From NCBI GenBank assembly GCA_965222975.1, contig CBDCVJ010000047.1, forward strand, positions 62,001 through 126,000: a stretch of DNA of 64,000 nucleotides. Reading direction: 5' to 3'. The translations under genes were made by a program, and so were the position numbers. The number at the start of each line of letters is the position of its first letter. Position 1 is the stretch's first letter. Source of the DNA: UBA6168 sp965222975. GTDB lineage: Bacteria; Bacteroidota; Bacteroidia; Chitinophagales; Saprospiraceae. Below the pieces are notes generated by a model. It searched no databases. It had not been told where the DNA came from and was given only the letters and a program-made list of their open reading frames with translations. Below, piece after piece: positions 37,513 through 46,812 of this stretch.

Positions 37513-37755
37513 ATGGAAAAACAAACTAGAATGAATTCAAAAAAAGACAATTCGGAGTCTGGCGTAAATGAAGAAATTTCTGAAATTAATTCAAAATCAG
37601 GACTATCCTGGGGGTTCGTTGCATTTGTAGCAGGGGGAGTTTGGTTTTACTTCAACAAGGACGAAATTCAAGATTTGGGCTCTTTTTTTATAATTGCCAT
37701 ACCCACTGTAATTTTTGCAATTTTGATTGCAAATTATTTTAAAAATAATCATTAA
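37513..37755 (+). CDS. Small membrane protein of unknown function
   Basis: 80 aa (or 74 if the ATG at 37531, MNSKKDNSE, is used). A polar N-terminus of ~30 residues precedes two hydrophobic segments (LSWGFVAFVAGGVWFYF and SFFIIAIPTVIFAILIANYF) separated by NKDEIQDLG. No family recognised. It lies 8 nt before the longest frame of the next gene in the same direction, so co-transcription is likely. Confidence 0.55.
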   Translation: MEKQTRMNSKKDNSESGVNEEISEINSKSGLSWGFVAFVAGGVWFYFNKDEIQDLGSFFIIAIPTVIFAILIANYFKNNH

Positions 37756-37790
37756 TCATCCTTATGCTAAATTATAACCAAAAATTGGAT

Positions 37791-39203
37791 ATGAAAAGTA
37801 CACTAATATTATTATTGATCTCCATCTCATTCACAAACCTTATTAATTCCCAATGTCAAAACCTAAGCTTCGACACGCAGGAAGAAATTGACAATTTTTC
37901 AGGCTGTTCAGAAGTTAATGGTTATCTATTTATTTATAACTCGGAAATAAAAAACTTAAATGGGTTAAACGAAATAACTTCTATAACTGGAAATTTAAAA
38001 ATTCAATACAATGATTCATTGGTAGACATTTCAGGGTTAGAAAATCTGGAATTTATAGGTGGGCAATTGGATATATCAACTAATAAAACCGTGAGCAGCC
38101 TTCAAGGCCTTCAAAACTTGAAAACTATTGGTGGTGATTTTTCTATTCAAAACAATATTAATTTGCAAAACCTCGACGGGTTAACTAATTTGAATCAGGT
38201 TGGAGAAGATTTTAACGTTATCGGGAATAACAATTTGATCTCTCTGGCTGGATTAAACAACCTTCAAACTATAGGGGCAAGATTGCATATAAACGATAAT
38301 AAAGCTTTGTCTAATTTTAATGGATTATCTAACCTCAAAAAAGTGGAAAGTTTAATAATATTTAACAATTCAGGGCTTTCGAAAATGACTGGATTGGAAA
38401 ACATAGATAGCTTAAACGGAAGATTAAACATTCAAAACAATGACGCCCTCCTTGATTTTTCTGGTTTAGACAACCTTTTGCATGTGGGCGAAAACGTGAT
38501 AATCGCAAATAATGCCGATATAGAGAATTTCCAAGGATTACATAACCTCACTACTATTGCAGGAGATTTACGAATGCAGAATAATGCATCCCTTGAATCT
38601 TTAAATGATTTGGAAAACCTTGAGTCAATAGGTGGAAAATTATTCATCAGCAAAAATTCAGATTTATCAAGTTTGGAAGGTATGGAAAATCTAACACATT
38701 TAGGGGGCATATTAGAAATCGAGGATAATGATAAGTTGGTGAGCCTGAATGGGCTACAAAATATCTCAGCAATACAAATTGATGGTTTCTTTGCAAATTT
38801 ACGACTTCAAAACAGCGATAAATTAACTGATTGTAGTATTGAGCCAGTATGTGTCTATCTTGCCGACAGTGGTCAAGCTTGGATTTCTGATAATGCAACC
38901 GGATGTTCAAGCACTGATGAGGTTGAATCTGCTTGTGTAAATTCTACGAAAGATTTAACTGGTACTGAAATTATAAAATGTTATCCCAATCCCAGCAATG
39001 GAATAATTTACTTTGATTATAACGCAAACCATATGAGTGATTTAAATATGAATGTAGCAATTTTTGACTATCTTGGAAAAAAAGTATTTACACAATCTGT
39101 ATTATCAGAAAAAATGAACATTTCTAATTTAGATGCAGGTATTTATTTTGTGGAATTTACTACTTCTGAGCACAAGTTTTTTTCAAAAATAATAAAACGG
39201 TAA
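37791..39203 (+). CDS. Receptor-L-domain/LRR-like repeat protein with T9SS type-A sorting domain
   Basis: 470 aa from the ATG at 37791, chosen because it begins the signal peptide (MKSTLILLLISISFTNLINS); a frame from 37764 is possible. About 13 repeats of ~23 residues follow the pattern LxGLxNLxxIGGxLxIxNNxxLxx (for example LQGLQNLKTIGGDFSIQNN), typical of the receptor-L/leucine-rich solenoids found in secreted Bacteroidota proteins. The end (IIKCYPNPSNGIIYFDY ... NISNLDAGIYFVEFTTSEHKFFSKIIKR) is a T9SS type-A sorting domain. Binding of proteins or glycans at the surface is inferred. Confidence 0.88.
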   Translation: MKSTLILLLISISFTNLINSQCQNLSFDTQEEIDNFSGCSEVNGYLFIYNSEIKNLNGLNEITSITGNLKIQYNDSLVDISGLENLEFIGGQLDISTNKTVSSLQGLQNLKTIGGDFSIQNNINLQNLDGLTNLNQVGEDFNVIGNNNLISLAGLNNLQTIGARLHINDNKALSNFNGLSNLKKVESLIIFNNSGLSKMTGLENIDSLNGRLNIQNNDALLDFSGLDNLLHVGENVIIANNADIENFQGLHNLTTIAGDLRMQNNASLESLNDLENLESIGGKLFISKNSDLSSLEGMENLTHLGGILEIEDNDKLVSLNGLQNISAIQIDGFFANLRLQNSDKLTDCSIEPVCVYLADSGQAWISDNATGCSSTDEVESACVNSTKDLTGTEIIKCYPNPSNGIIYFDYNANHMSDLNMNVAIFDYLGKKVFTQSVLSEKMNISNLDAGIYFVEFTTSEHKFFSKIIKR

Positions 39204-39249
39204 TTCTTCTTGCTTAAAAATTTCATGAATGCTTATTTAATCCAATAAA

Positions 39250-42200
39250 CTACCTCCCCTCCAACCACCTCCTCGCATTCAAAAACGCCTCCACCCAAGG
39301 CGAAATGTCATCCCCTTTTCTCTCCACCGGATAATTCGCCCAATTCCATCGGAACATAGACCGTTCAAAATGTGGCATGGTGGCCAGATGGCGGCCGTCG
39401 CGGCTGGCAATCATGGCGGCGTTATAATCACTGCCGTTCGGATTGGCGGGATACTCGGCGTAGCCGTATTTGGCGACGATGTTATACTCGCTTTCTGGTA
39501 GGGGTAGGTGGAATTTCCCCTCTCCGTGGCTCACCCATATGCCGAGGCGGGAGCCCGCCAGTGAGGACAGCATGACGGAATTGTTTTCGGGAATCACCAC
39601 GGAGGTGAAAACGCTTTCGTGCTTGTGCGAATCGTTGTGGAGCATCTTGGCGGGCGTCTCATGTTCGGGATTGATAAGGTTAAGTTCCACAAACAATTGA
39701 CAGCCATTGCAGATGCCGACGGAAAGCACATCGTCTCGTTTGAAAAAATTATCGAGTGCTCGTTTCGCTTTTTCATTGTATAAAAATGCCCCTGCCCAGC
39801 CCTTGGCCGAACCGAGTACATCGGAATTGGAGAAGCCACCCACCGCACCGATGAAGCGGACATCTTCCAGCGTCTCCCGACCGCTGATGAGGTCGGTCAT
39901 GTGGACATCCTTCACGTCGAAGCCGGCGAGGTACATGGCATGGGCCATTTCCCGTTCGGAGTTGCTGCCCTTCTCCCTGATGATGGCAGCTTTGATGCGG
40001 GGTTTGGAATCGTCCCGAGTTGGGCGGATGCCCCTGAAGCCATCGGGGAAGACGTATTGCAGTGGCTGTTTTTTGTAATTTTCAAAACGGGCTTTCGCTA
40101 AATCGCCAGCCGTTTGATTTTTGTCAAGGAGGTAGGAGGTTTCATACCAGACGTCTCGCAGTTCGGCAATATCAAATTGGTGCTTTTCATCGCCATTTGC
40201 GATAGCAAGAATTGGAGATGAAGTAGCCTTTCCGATTTTGTGGAAGTGGATTCCGGCCTGACCTAACACACCTTCTACGTCCTCATTTTTGGCTTGAATG
40301 ACCACACCAGCATTTTCCGAAAAGAGCAATTTCACCGAATCAGTTTCGCCAATTGAGGTCAAATCTATATCCGCACCCAAGTCCACATCGGCGAAACACA
40401 TTTCCAAAAGACAGGTCAAAAGTCCACCTGCGGAAACATCGTGGCCCGCCAAAATCAAATCGGCTTTTATCAATTGTTGAATGACATTAAAAGCCTTGGC
40501 GAAGTAGGCGGCATCATTTACCGAAGGGGCTTGTGCGCCTATTTTATTTTGCGCTTGCGCAAACGAAGAACCACCGAGCTGGTGGCTGCTATTCGAGAGG
40601 TTCAAATAATAAATCGCACCTCCCTCTTTTTGTAAAACGGGTTCGACGATGCGGTAACGGTCGGCACAATGACCCGCCGCCGAGATGACCACCGTACCCG
40701 GCGAAATCACCTCCCCATCGGGGTATTTCTGCTTCATGGAAAGCGAATCCTTCCCCGTAGGCACATTGATACCGAGGGCGATGGCGAATTCCGATATGGC
40801 TTCCACTGCTTCATACAGACGGGCATCCTCTCCCTCGTTCCGGCAGGGCCACATCCAGTTGGCGGAGAGCGAAACGGAGCGCAGGCCTTTTGCCAATGGC
40901 GCCCACACGATGTTGGTCAGCGCCTCGGCGATGGAGTTCCGGCTGCCCGCCACCGGGTCAATCAAACCGCTGATGGGAGAGTGCCCGATGGAGGTGGCGA
41001 TGCCGCTTTTGCCGTCGAAATCGAGGGCCATCACGCCGCAATTGTTGAGCGGGAGTTGGAGAGGGCCGGCGCATTGTTGTTTGGCCACGAGGCCACCGAC
41101 GCAGCGGTCCACTTTATTGGTCAGCCAATCTTTGCAGGCCACGGCTTCGAGGCGAAGTACGTCTCTTATATACTCCGAAATTTGAGAAGCGGAATAGTCC
41201 AAGTCCGCATATTTCCGGTCGAGTTTTTTATCTGTCAAAATGGTCTTAGGCGAACTGCCGAACATATCGGAGAGTGCCAAATCCATCGGCTTGTCGCCTT
41301 TGGTGGACGACTGGAAAGTGAAACGGTCGTCGCCCGTCACGTCGCCGACCTCGTACATCGGCGCCCGTTCCCGCTCGGCGATTTTGCGGAGCAAGTCCAT
41401 GTTTTTTTCCGAAATCACGAGGCCCATCCGTTCCTGCGATTCATTGCCGATGACCTCCTTGGCCGACAGCGTGGGGTCGCCGATGGGCAGTTTGTCGAGG
41501 TCGATTTTTCCGCCCGTCTCTTCCACCAATTCGGAGAGGCAATTGAGGTGTCCGCCCGCCCCGTGGTCATGGATGGAGACGATGAAATTTTCTTCGCTTT
41601 CCACTACGCCCCGCACGGCATTGGCTACCCGTTTTTGCATTTCTGGATTGGAGCGCTGTACCGCATTCAATTCGATACCAGAGCTGAATTCACCCGTATC
41701 CGCTGAGGAAACGGCCGCTCCGCCCATGCCGATGCGGTAGTTGTCGCCGCCCATCACGACGATTTTGTCGCCTGCCTCCGGGTGACCTTTCAGCGCCTGC
41801 TCGGCCTTGCCGTAGCCGATGCCCCCGGCCAGCATGATGACCTTGTCGAAGCCCAAGCGGCGGTTGGCTTCCTCGTGCTCAAAGGTCAGCACCGAGCCAG
41901 CAATGAGCGGCTGTCCGAATTTGTTTCCGAAGTCGGAAGCGCCGTTGCTGGCCTTTATCAAAATATCGAGCGGCGTTTGGTAGAGCCACTTCCGTTCAGC
42001 CATACCTTTCTCCCACGGGCGGTCTTCGAGCAAGCGGGAATAGGCCGTCATATACACCGCCGTACCCGCCAATGGAATAGAACCTTGGCCTCCAGCCAAC
42101 CGATCCCGAATCTCCCCGCCCGACCCAGTGGCCGCCCCATTAAAGGGCTCGACGGTGGTGGGGAAATTATGCGTCTCGGCCTTCAGCGACAGCACTGAGT

Positions 42201-42912
42201 CGAATGGTTTTTTCTCATAAATGGCCGGCACATCGGGACGCTGGGGGGCGAACTGCGTAACGGTCGGGCCTTTCACAAAAGCCACGTTGTCCTTATATGC
42301 GGAAACGATGTCGTTGGGGTGCGTCGCCGAGGTTTTTTTGATGAGTTTAAACAATGAAGTCTCCTTTTCCTTTCCGTCAATCACAAAGGTACCATTGAAA
42401 ATCTTGTGGCGGCAATGCTCGCTGTTCACCTGCGAAAAACCGAAGACCTCCGAATCGGTCAGCGGGCGGCCGATACGCTGGGCGACGCTGTTGAGGTAGT
42501 CGATTTCCTCGCCGCTCAGGGCCAGTCCTTCCTGCTCGTTGAAAGCGGCGATGTCCTCGATGTCGAGGATGGGTGCCGGCTCGATGTCGATGTCAAAAAT
42601 GGTTTGGTTCAGCTCCGCAAATTTTTGCGACAGCATGGGGTCGAATTTTTCATTTTCGCCTATCGGCAAGTACTCCTCCAGCCGCTCGATGCCGCTGATG
42701 GCCATGTTCTGCGTGATTTCCACGGCATTGGTGCTCCACGGCGAAATCATCGTCGCCCGTGGCCCGACGAATGGGCCGGGGATGGCCTCCGCCTTGATGT
42801 GGGGCTGATTGCCGAAGAGCCAGATGAGTTTCTGGATGCCTATTGGAGGTAGGGAAGTGGTGGTTTGAACAGAGAAAATTTTAACAGAAGGGTCGCCAAA
42901 GAAAAGGATCAT
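39250..42912 (-). CDS. purL: Phosphoribosylformylglycinamidine synthase, large single-chain PurL
   Basis: 1220 aa, the long form joining synthetase and glutaminase. The synthetase core has VNSEHCRHKIFNG, SLKAETHNFPTTVEPFNGAATGSGGEIRD and VSIHDHGAGGHLNCLSELVEE. The C-terminal class-I glutamine amidotransferase has Cys1068 in VGICNGCQLFVEL and the His/Glu pair in ATMPHFERSMFRWNW. It converts FGAR, glutamine and ATP to FGAM in purine synthesis, so no separate PurQ or PurS is needed. Its base composition is visibly more GC-rich than the AT-rich genes on both sides, and long spurious frames appear on the opposite strand as a result. The start is supported by a TAnnTTTG element just upstream. Confidence 0.97.
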   Translation of the reverse strand: MILFFGDPSVKIFSVQTTTSLPPIGIQKLIWLFGNQPHIKAEAIPGPFVGPRATMISPWSTNAVEITQNMAISGIERLEEYLPIGENEKFDPMLSQKFAELNQTIFDIDIEPAPILDIEDIAAFNEQEGLALSGEEIDYLNSVAQRIGRPLTDSEVFGFSQVNSEHCRHKIFNGTFVIDGKEKETSLFKLIKKTSATHPNDIVSAYKDNVAFVKGPTVTQFAPQRPDVPAIYEKKPFDSVLSLKAETHNFPTTVEPFNGAATGSGGEIRDRLAGGQGSIPLAGTAVYMTAYSRLLEDRPWEKGMAERKWLYQTPLDILIKASNGASDFGNKFGQPLIAGSVLTFEHEEANRRLGFDKVIMLAGGIGYGKAEQALKGHPEAGDKIVVMGGDNYRIGMGGAAVSSADTGEFSSGIELNAVQRSNPEMQKRVANAVRGVVESEENFIVSIHDHGAGGHLNCLSELVEETGGKIDLDKLPIGDPTLSAKEVIGNESQERMGLVISEKNMDLLRKIAERERAPMYEVGDVTGDDRFTFQSSTKGDKPMDLALSDMFGSSPKTILTDKKLDRKYADLDYSASQISEYIRDVLRLEAVACKDWLTNKVDRCVGGLVAKQQCAGPLQLPLNNCGVMALDFDGKSGIATSIGHSPISGLIDPVAGSRNSIAEALTNIVWAPLAKGLRSVSLSANWMWPCRNEGEDARLYEAVEAISEFAIALGINVPTGKDSLSMKQKYPDGEVISPGTVVISAAGHCADRYRIVEPVLQKEGGAIYYLNLSNSSHQLGGSSFAQAQNKIGAQAPSVNDAAYFAKAFNVIQQLIKADLILAGHDVSAGGLLTCLLEMCFADVDLGADIDLTSIGETDSVKLLFSENAGVVIQAKNEDVEGVLGQAGIHFHKIGKATSSPILAIANGDEKHQFDIAELRDVWYETSYLLDKNQTAGDLAKARFENYKKQPLQYVFPDGFRGIRPTRDDSKPRIKAAIIREKGSNSEREMAHAMYLAGFDVKDVHMTDLISGRETLEDVRFIGAVGGFSNSDVLGSAKGWAGAFLYNEKAKRALDNFFKRDDVLSVGICNGCQLFVELNLINPEHETPAKMLHNDSHKHESVFTSVVIPENNSVMLSSLAGSRLGIWVSHGEGKFHLPLPESEYNIVAKYGYAEYPANPNGSDYNAAMIASRDGRHLATMPHFERSMFRWNWANYPVERKGDDISPWVEAFLNARRWLEGR

Positions 42913-42947
42913 GTTTCAGTGCAGTTTGCTTTTGATTCTTGAAGGGA

Positions 42948-42955
42948 CAAAGGTA
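42948..42955 (-). promoter_or_regulatory. Predicted -7 promoter element for purL
   Basis: The reverse strand reads TACCTTTG (TAnnTTTG), 35 nt before the ATG at 42912. No -33 TTTG is clear. Confidence 0.5.
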
Positions 42956-42999
42956 TCTCATTCAGCGAGGAGAGTGGTAATTGTTCGATTGGGGTTAGA

Positions 43000-43489
43000 A
43001 CATCAACTTTGATGGAAATTTCAATTATAACTACAGCTTAGCCACCACACGCCATTATATCCAAATAATATCCAAAAAAATTCAGTGGATTATTCTGTCC
43101 GCTATCTCGACTCCATTGGTGTGCCTAAAAATAAAGTGGCCATCGGCGCTGCTTTTTATGGTAAGATTTGGGAAAATATCGAAAATATAAATAATGGCTG
43201 CTACCAGCCCGCTACTTGGAAAGGAAGTGTTCCTTATAAAAAACTAAATAATTATTTTACCGAACACCCGGACTTGGAAGAAAAATGGGACAGCCTTTCG
43301 CAAGCGCCTTATGCATATGACCCAACCCATAAATTATTTTTATCTTATGATAATTTGCAGTCCGTTCAATTAAAAACAAAATACGCCAGAGAAAATAGAT
43401 TGGATGGGATTATGTTTTGGCAGTTGGGGAGCGATAAAAATGAGGGTGGGCTTTTGGATGGGATTTATGAGGTGAGTTTGTTGGAATAA
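43000..43489 (+). pseudogene. Remnant of a GH18 chitinase
   Basis: From about 43060 the frame reads YPNNIQKNSVDYSVRYLDSIGVPKNKVAIGAAFYGKIW, then YAYDPTHKLFLSYDNLQSVQLKTKYARENRLDGIMFWQLGSDKNEGGLLDGI, ending at TAA (43487-43489). This is the C-terminal part of a glycoside hydrolase family 18 barrel (YGxxW, the final FWQLGSD strand). Upstream, NINFDGNFNYNYS can be read in another frame before stops. The catalytic DxxDxDxE segment and the signal peptide are missing, so it cannot be an active enzyme. It looks like a 5'-deleted remnant; purL starts just upstream in the opposite direction. Confidence 0.75.
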
Positions 43490-43495
43490 AAAACC

Positions 43496-43530
43496 GGATA
43501 TCGCCAAAATGGCAATATCCAGTTGATTTT
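43496..43530. terminator. Bidirectional terminator
   Basis: GGATATCGCCA (43496-43506) pairs with TGGCAATATCC (43510-43520) with one wobble pair. T-rich flanks occur on both sides; it lies between the chitinase remnant and the converging LamG gene. Confidence 0.75.
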
Positions 43531-43584
43531 TTTCTTTAATCTTATATCATTAATTTAGGTCTAACAAATCTTCCTTTTCTTTCT

Positions 43585-44562
43585 TTATTGTATTATAAAT
43601 TTCTCGGTTTTCAGTGGCATGCCCGTTTCGGCATCTTGAATGGTGGCATAATAAATACCGCTTCTTTGATCGGGCAAATTAAAATCAAAGGAAGTCGTTC
43701 CTTTTTCAAGTTCTTGATATTGTATTTTTTCTCCTAAATTGTTGTGAATAGTGATGGTGAGGGGGTGGATGATTTCTTTTTCAAATTGGAAAGTGAATTT
43801 GCCAGAGTTTGGGTTAGGGTTTACTTCTATCTTTAGGCTGTTTAAATTAAAGTCGTGTGTTGAGCTAACTCTGTTACACAACATCATGATTTCTTCTTCT
43901 GAAAGTACCCTGCTATAAATTTTTATATTATCTATTTTCCCACGCAGCACCCGATTGGGACGATCAGGTTCGGCAGTTCCAAATTGAAGCGTTGCAGCAG
44001 GATTTGGAGTTGATGATGATATGGTATTTGAACCAATATTTACTCCATTAACGTATGCAGACAAGTTATTACCATTCCTCATAATAGCTAAACAATACCA
44101 ATTATTAAGTTCAAATGCAAAATTGCCGAGCCATATCCAACCTCCTCCTGAATGTGTCATAATCAAGCTTATGCCGTCATTTCCAAACCAAAAAATCCAC
44201 TTTTTCGTATTGCCTGGGCCTTCTGAATGCCCCATAAGGTAATACCCACCATCAGCACCATAAGAACTCATTTGAGCCCAGACAACCATTGTAAATTCAG
44301 AACCTAAAGTGAGGGACGGGTCATCAGGGACATCTATCCGATCATTACCATCGAAATGATATGCTCCATTTTCATTTCCAAATCTGTCATTGGTTAACGT
44401 AGCGCCAAGAACAAATCCGTCATTGTTATTTACACTCTCATCAATAGCATTCCCATTAAATGGCCAGTGGCCAATTAATAAGGAGTCAAGGTTTTGACTT
44501 GATGACATATTGCTAAATAGTACCAGAATAAAAATTATGAATAGAAAATTAAAATTTGCCAT
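43585..44562 (-). CDS. LamG/concanavalin-like lectin domain protein with T9SS type-A sorting domain
   Basis: 325 aa. A signal peptide (MANFNFLFIIFILVLFSNMSSS) precedes a LamG/laminin-G-3-type jelly roll (LIGHWPFNGNAIDESVNNNDGFVLGATLTNDRFGNENGAYHFDGNDRIDVPD ... FTMVVWAQM ... LRGKIDNIKIYSRVLSEEEI), about residues 28-235. The last ~80 residues (IEVNPNPNSGKFTFQFEKE ... GIYYATIQDAETGMPLKTEKFIIQ) are a T9SS type-A sorting domain. Such proteins bind glycans or act as surface proteins; no catalytic domain is present. First of four secreted-protein genes in this direction. Confidence 0.9.
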   Translation of the reverse strand: MANFNFLFIIFILVLFSNMSSSQNLDSLLIGHWPFNGNAIDESVNNNDGFVLGATLTNDRFGNENGAYHFDGNDRIDVPDDPSLTLGSEFTMVVWAQMSSYGADGGYYLMGHSEGPGNTKKWIFWFGNDGISLIMTHSGGGWIWLGNFAFELNNWYCLAIMRNGNNLSAYVNGVNIGSNTISSSTPNPAATLQFGTAEPDRPNRVLRGKIDNIKIYSRVLSEEEIMMLCNRVSSTHDFNLNSLKIEVNPNPNSGKFTFQFEKEIIHPLTITIHNNLGEKIQYQELEKGTTSFDFNLPDQRSGIYYATIQDAETGMPLKTEKFIIQ

Positions 44563-44682
44563 GTCTATTTTATTTGTGATAAATTTTTCTCTATTTCAAT
44601 TTTGCCTCGAACAAAGAATAGGTCTGGAATTATACCATGAGCCTAAATCAATTGTATGATTGCCAATATGCTGATGAACAAG

Positions 44683-45597
44683 CTACCCACCAGGTACATT
44701 GCCGTCATGCCTTTCTATAAAATAATGGCGATTACTTGACCACAAATGTTGTCCATTTACAGTAACCCAACCATTACTTCTATACCCACTCATATTGGCC
44801 ATCTCAAAAAAACTATTATATCCTTCAGTAGAAATAAAGGATTTAACTTCCTCCCAGTCGGCAATTTTGTAATCATCTCCAAAAGCGCTTTGGCACTCGC
44901 AATCGAAGCAACTGGTATTCCACGGAAAACTACCTTCTGTCCTTTTAAATTTTTCTCTGCAATTAAGCCCTAAAATTGTTTTTGCTCTTAATATATCATC
45001 ATCCGATAAGTTTAATTGATCCTCATAAGAACAATACATTATATCGTCAACATTATCCGAATGTCCTAACCCTAACACATGTCCAACTTCATGGAGGGTT
45101 GCAGGTTTTAAATCAATAGGTTTACAACCAGAATCAAGATTGTTTCCATTCCAATTTGCCTTTTTATTTAACCAAATAGTATTGGAGTTTGGCGAGGTTG
45201 ACCCAAGAGGTTCTTTTTTTTCGCCTTTGCAATTAGGGTATTGTAACCAAAAACCTTCTAACTCAAGTTGGGAATATTCATGGAATTCTATCCTGATAAA
45301 TATATTTGGATTTGTTGGATTGACTGCTTCGATAAAATGTATCCCTAATGCATTTTCCCATTCCTCAAATGCTAATCTTACAGACTCCGCATAAATAGTA
45401 CTATTGCCTTCAAAATAGTAATATGCTTCACATCCACTTGTCCAACGGTTTGGATCATCAATTCCTTTTTTACATCCTCCTGTACAGACAAATCCTATTG
45501 GGCAATCAATTTGATTTTGGGGATTATCGTTTATTATTTCATTTTGTTGGCATGCCAAAATAAAAGTTAAGAACAAGGATAAGAAAATACGATTCAT
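44683..45597 (-). CDS. Matrixin-like zinc metalloprotease lipoprotein
   Basis: 304 aa. The lipoprotein signal MNRIFLSLFLTFILAC places it on a membrane. The metzincin zinc motif HEVGHVLGLGH is complete (His169, Glu170, His173, His179), followed by the Met-turn Met187 in DDIMYCSY, as in the peptidase M10 (matrixin) family. Upstream, EGNSTIYAESVRLAFEEWENALGIHFIEA and IFIRIEFHEY fit the M10 fold. Cysteines before (CPIGFVCTGGCKKG) and after (CFDCECQSAFGDD) the domain may form disulfides. It should cleave proteins outside the cytoplasm; substrates are unknown. The C-terminal region (GYRSNGWVTVNGQHLWSSNRHYFIERHDGNVPGG) is unassigned. Confidence 0.88.
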   Translation of the reverse strand: MNRIFLSLFLTFILACQQNEIINDNPQNQIDCPIGFVCTGGCKKGIDDPNRWTSGCEAYYYFEGNSTIYAESVRLAFEEWENALGIHFIEAVNPTNPNIFIRIEFHEYSQLELEGFWLQYPNCKGEKKEPLGSTSPNSNTIWLNKKANWNGNNLDSGCKPIDLKPATLHEVGHVLGLGHSDNVDDIMYCSYEDQLNLSDDDILRAKTILGLNCREKFKRTEGSFPWNTSCFDCECQSAFGDDYKIADWEEVKSFISTEGYNSFFEMANMSGYRSNGWVTVNGQHLWSSNRHYFIERHDGNVPGG

Positions 45598-45659
45598 AAT
45601 TATTTGTATTAAAATTAAAATGTTATTTTCTGCTCGGAACGATTTGTGATTTTATTCAC

Positions 45660-46724
45660 TCAAAAGAAATTTTCATCTATGATGATTTTTTCAGTATGGC
45701 CTCTTTTTAAATCCAAAAAAATCGTTTTCGTATCATTGGGGTTATCGCATTCAGCAATTCCTGAATTTGATCCAGAATTTGAACACCTTGATATTTCAAA
45801 TTCCCATACGTCCTCACCCAAATCCATTAAAGTACAGTCTTCCGGTTCCATAGTATCGCCTACTGCAAAAGTGTTATTTGTCATAAGAAGATGAACAAAG
45901 ACATTAACATTCAATTCGTTAACAAATTGAGCATATGCCTTCTGCCCACTCGTAATAATTATATAACACTCTGTTTCGCACCTTAAACAGGAAACACATT
46001 TTAAACCTGGCCCAGTAGGTAAAACAATTGTTTCTAAATCCGATGGTACACAACCCATAGTAGTGGTACATATTGCCAACTTGAAGAAATTGGTAACAAA
46101 GCCTACTACAGTAGTCATACATATTCCACAAAAGTCCTCCCAACATGGAAGGTCAATTGTCCCATTATTAATTTCGTTCTGAACCTCAAGTACAAAATCA
46201 AGATATGTTTCCAGTTCTTGTTCCCTATCAATATTCCAAGCAAGCCCTTGTACTTTTTCCTCGAATATGCCTTCAGAAAAATCTGTGTCCATTAAAATTT
46301 CTTCCCATTCTTCATATTCAATATCTATTTCACTTCCATTTAAATTCACATAATCCGGAAACACATAAGCATAACATTCTGCATCGTTCATAAGATTCAC
46401 GAGATAAGAATCTCCAGAGGCAAAGACAATTTCCGATAAAGTACATGGAGGAGGTTGGGTGTCAATATTATGAGTTAATACTACTGAGCCATTTACCGTA
46501 AAAGTGGCAACTATAATAGTTGGATGTGGGTATTCTATTTTCAACACCTGTTCATCTCCCTCAAAACTCCGACTTATTTCAAGCCTTAATTCATCTTCCG
46601 ATACTTGGAATGGAGACTTTGGGCTTTCTTCCTTATTACAAGCACAAATAAATAACATTAATATCGTAACCACATGAATTAATGCACTACTAAATAACAT
46701 GGATTTAAATTTGATTTTTTTCAT
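45660..46724 (-). CDS. Cys-rich lipoprotein of unknown function
   Basis: 354 aa from the ATG at 46724; a longer TTG start is less likely. The lipobox is near residue 29 (TILMLFICAC). An N-terminal beta-sandwich-like region (VLKIEYPHPTIIVATFTVNGSVVLTHNI) is followed by an acidic stretch and a compact Cys-rich segment with about 12 cysteines in ~60 residues (LPCWEDFCGICMTTVV, ICTTTMGCVP, CVSCLRCETEC), then a beta-rich end. The CVSCLRCETEC cluster might bind metal or form disulfides. No family recognised. Neighbours are the protease lipoprotein downstream and another secreted protein upstream. Confidence 0.65.
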   Translation of the reverse strand: MKKIKFKSMLFSSALIHVVTILMLFICACNKEESPKSPFQVSEDELRLEISRSFEGDEQVLKIEYPHPTIIVATFTVNGSVVLTHNIDTQPPPCTLSEIVFASGDSYLVNLMNDAECYAYVFPDYVNLNGSEIDIEYEEWEEILMDTDFSEGIFEEKVQGLAWNIDREQELETYLDFVLEVQNEINNGTIDLPCWEDFCGICMTTVVGFVTNFFKLAICTTTMGCVPSDLETIVLPTGPGLKCVSCLRCETECYIIITSGQKAYAQFVNELNVNVFVHLLMTNNTFAVGDTMEPEDCTLMDLGEDVWEFEISRCSNSGSNSGIAECDNPNDTKTIFLDLKRGHTEKIIIDENFF

Positions 46725-46812
46725 GATCAATTTTTTTTAATGTTAATTAATATAGCAATCACTAACAAAAAGAGAACGAATTGCAAATTGAGTTCAAGGT
46801 GTTCAATTTTTT

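Noticed and set aside
40669..41706. 345-codon forward frame, also 39372-42852 forward frames
   Set aside because: They are antisense to purL, whose conserved motifs cover the whole region; long frames arise from its GC-rich codons.
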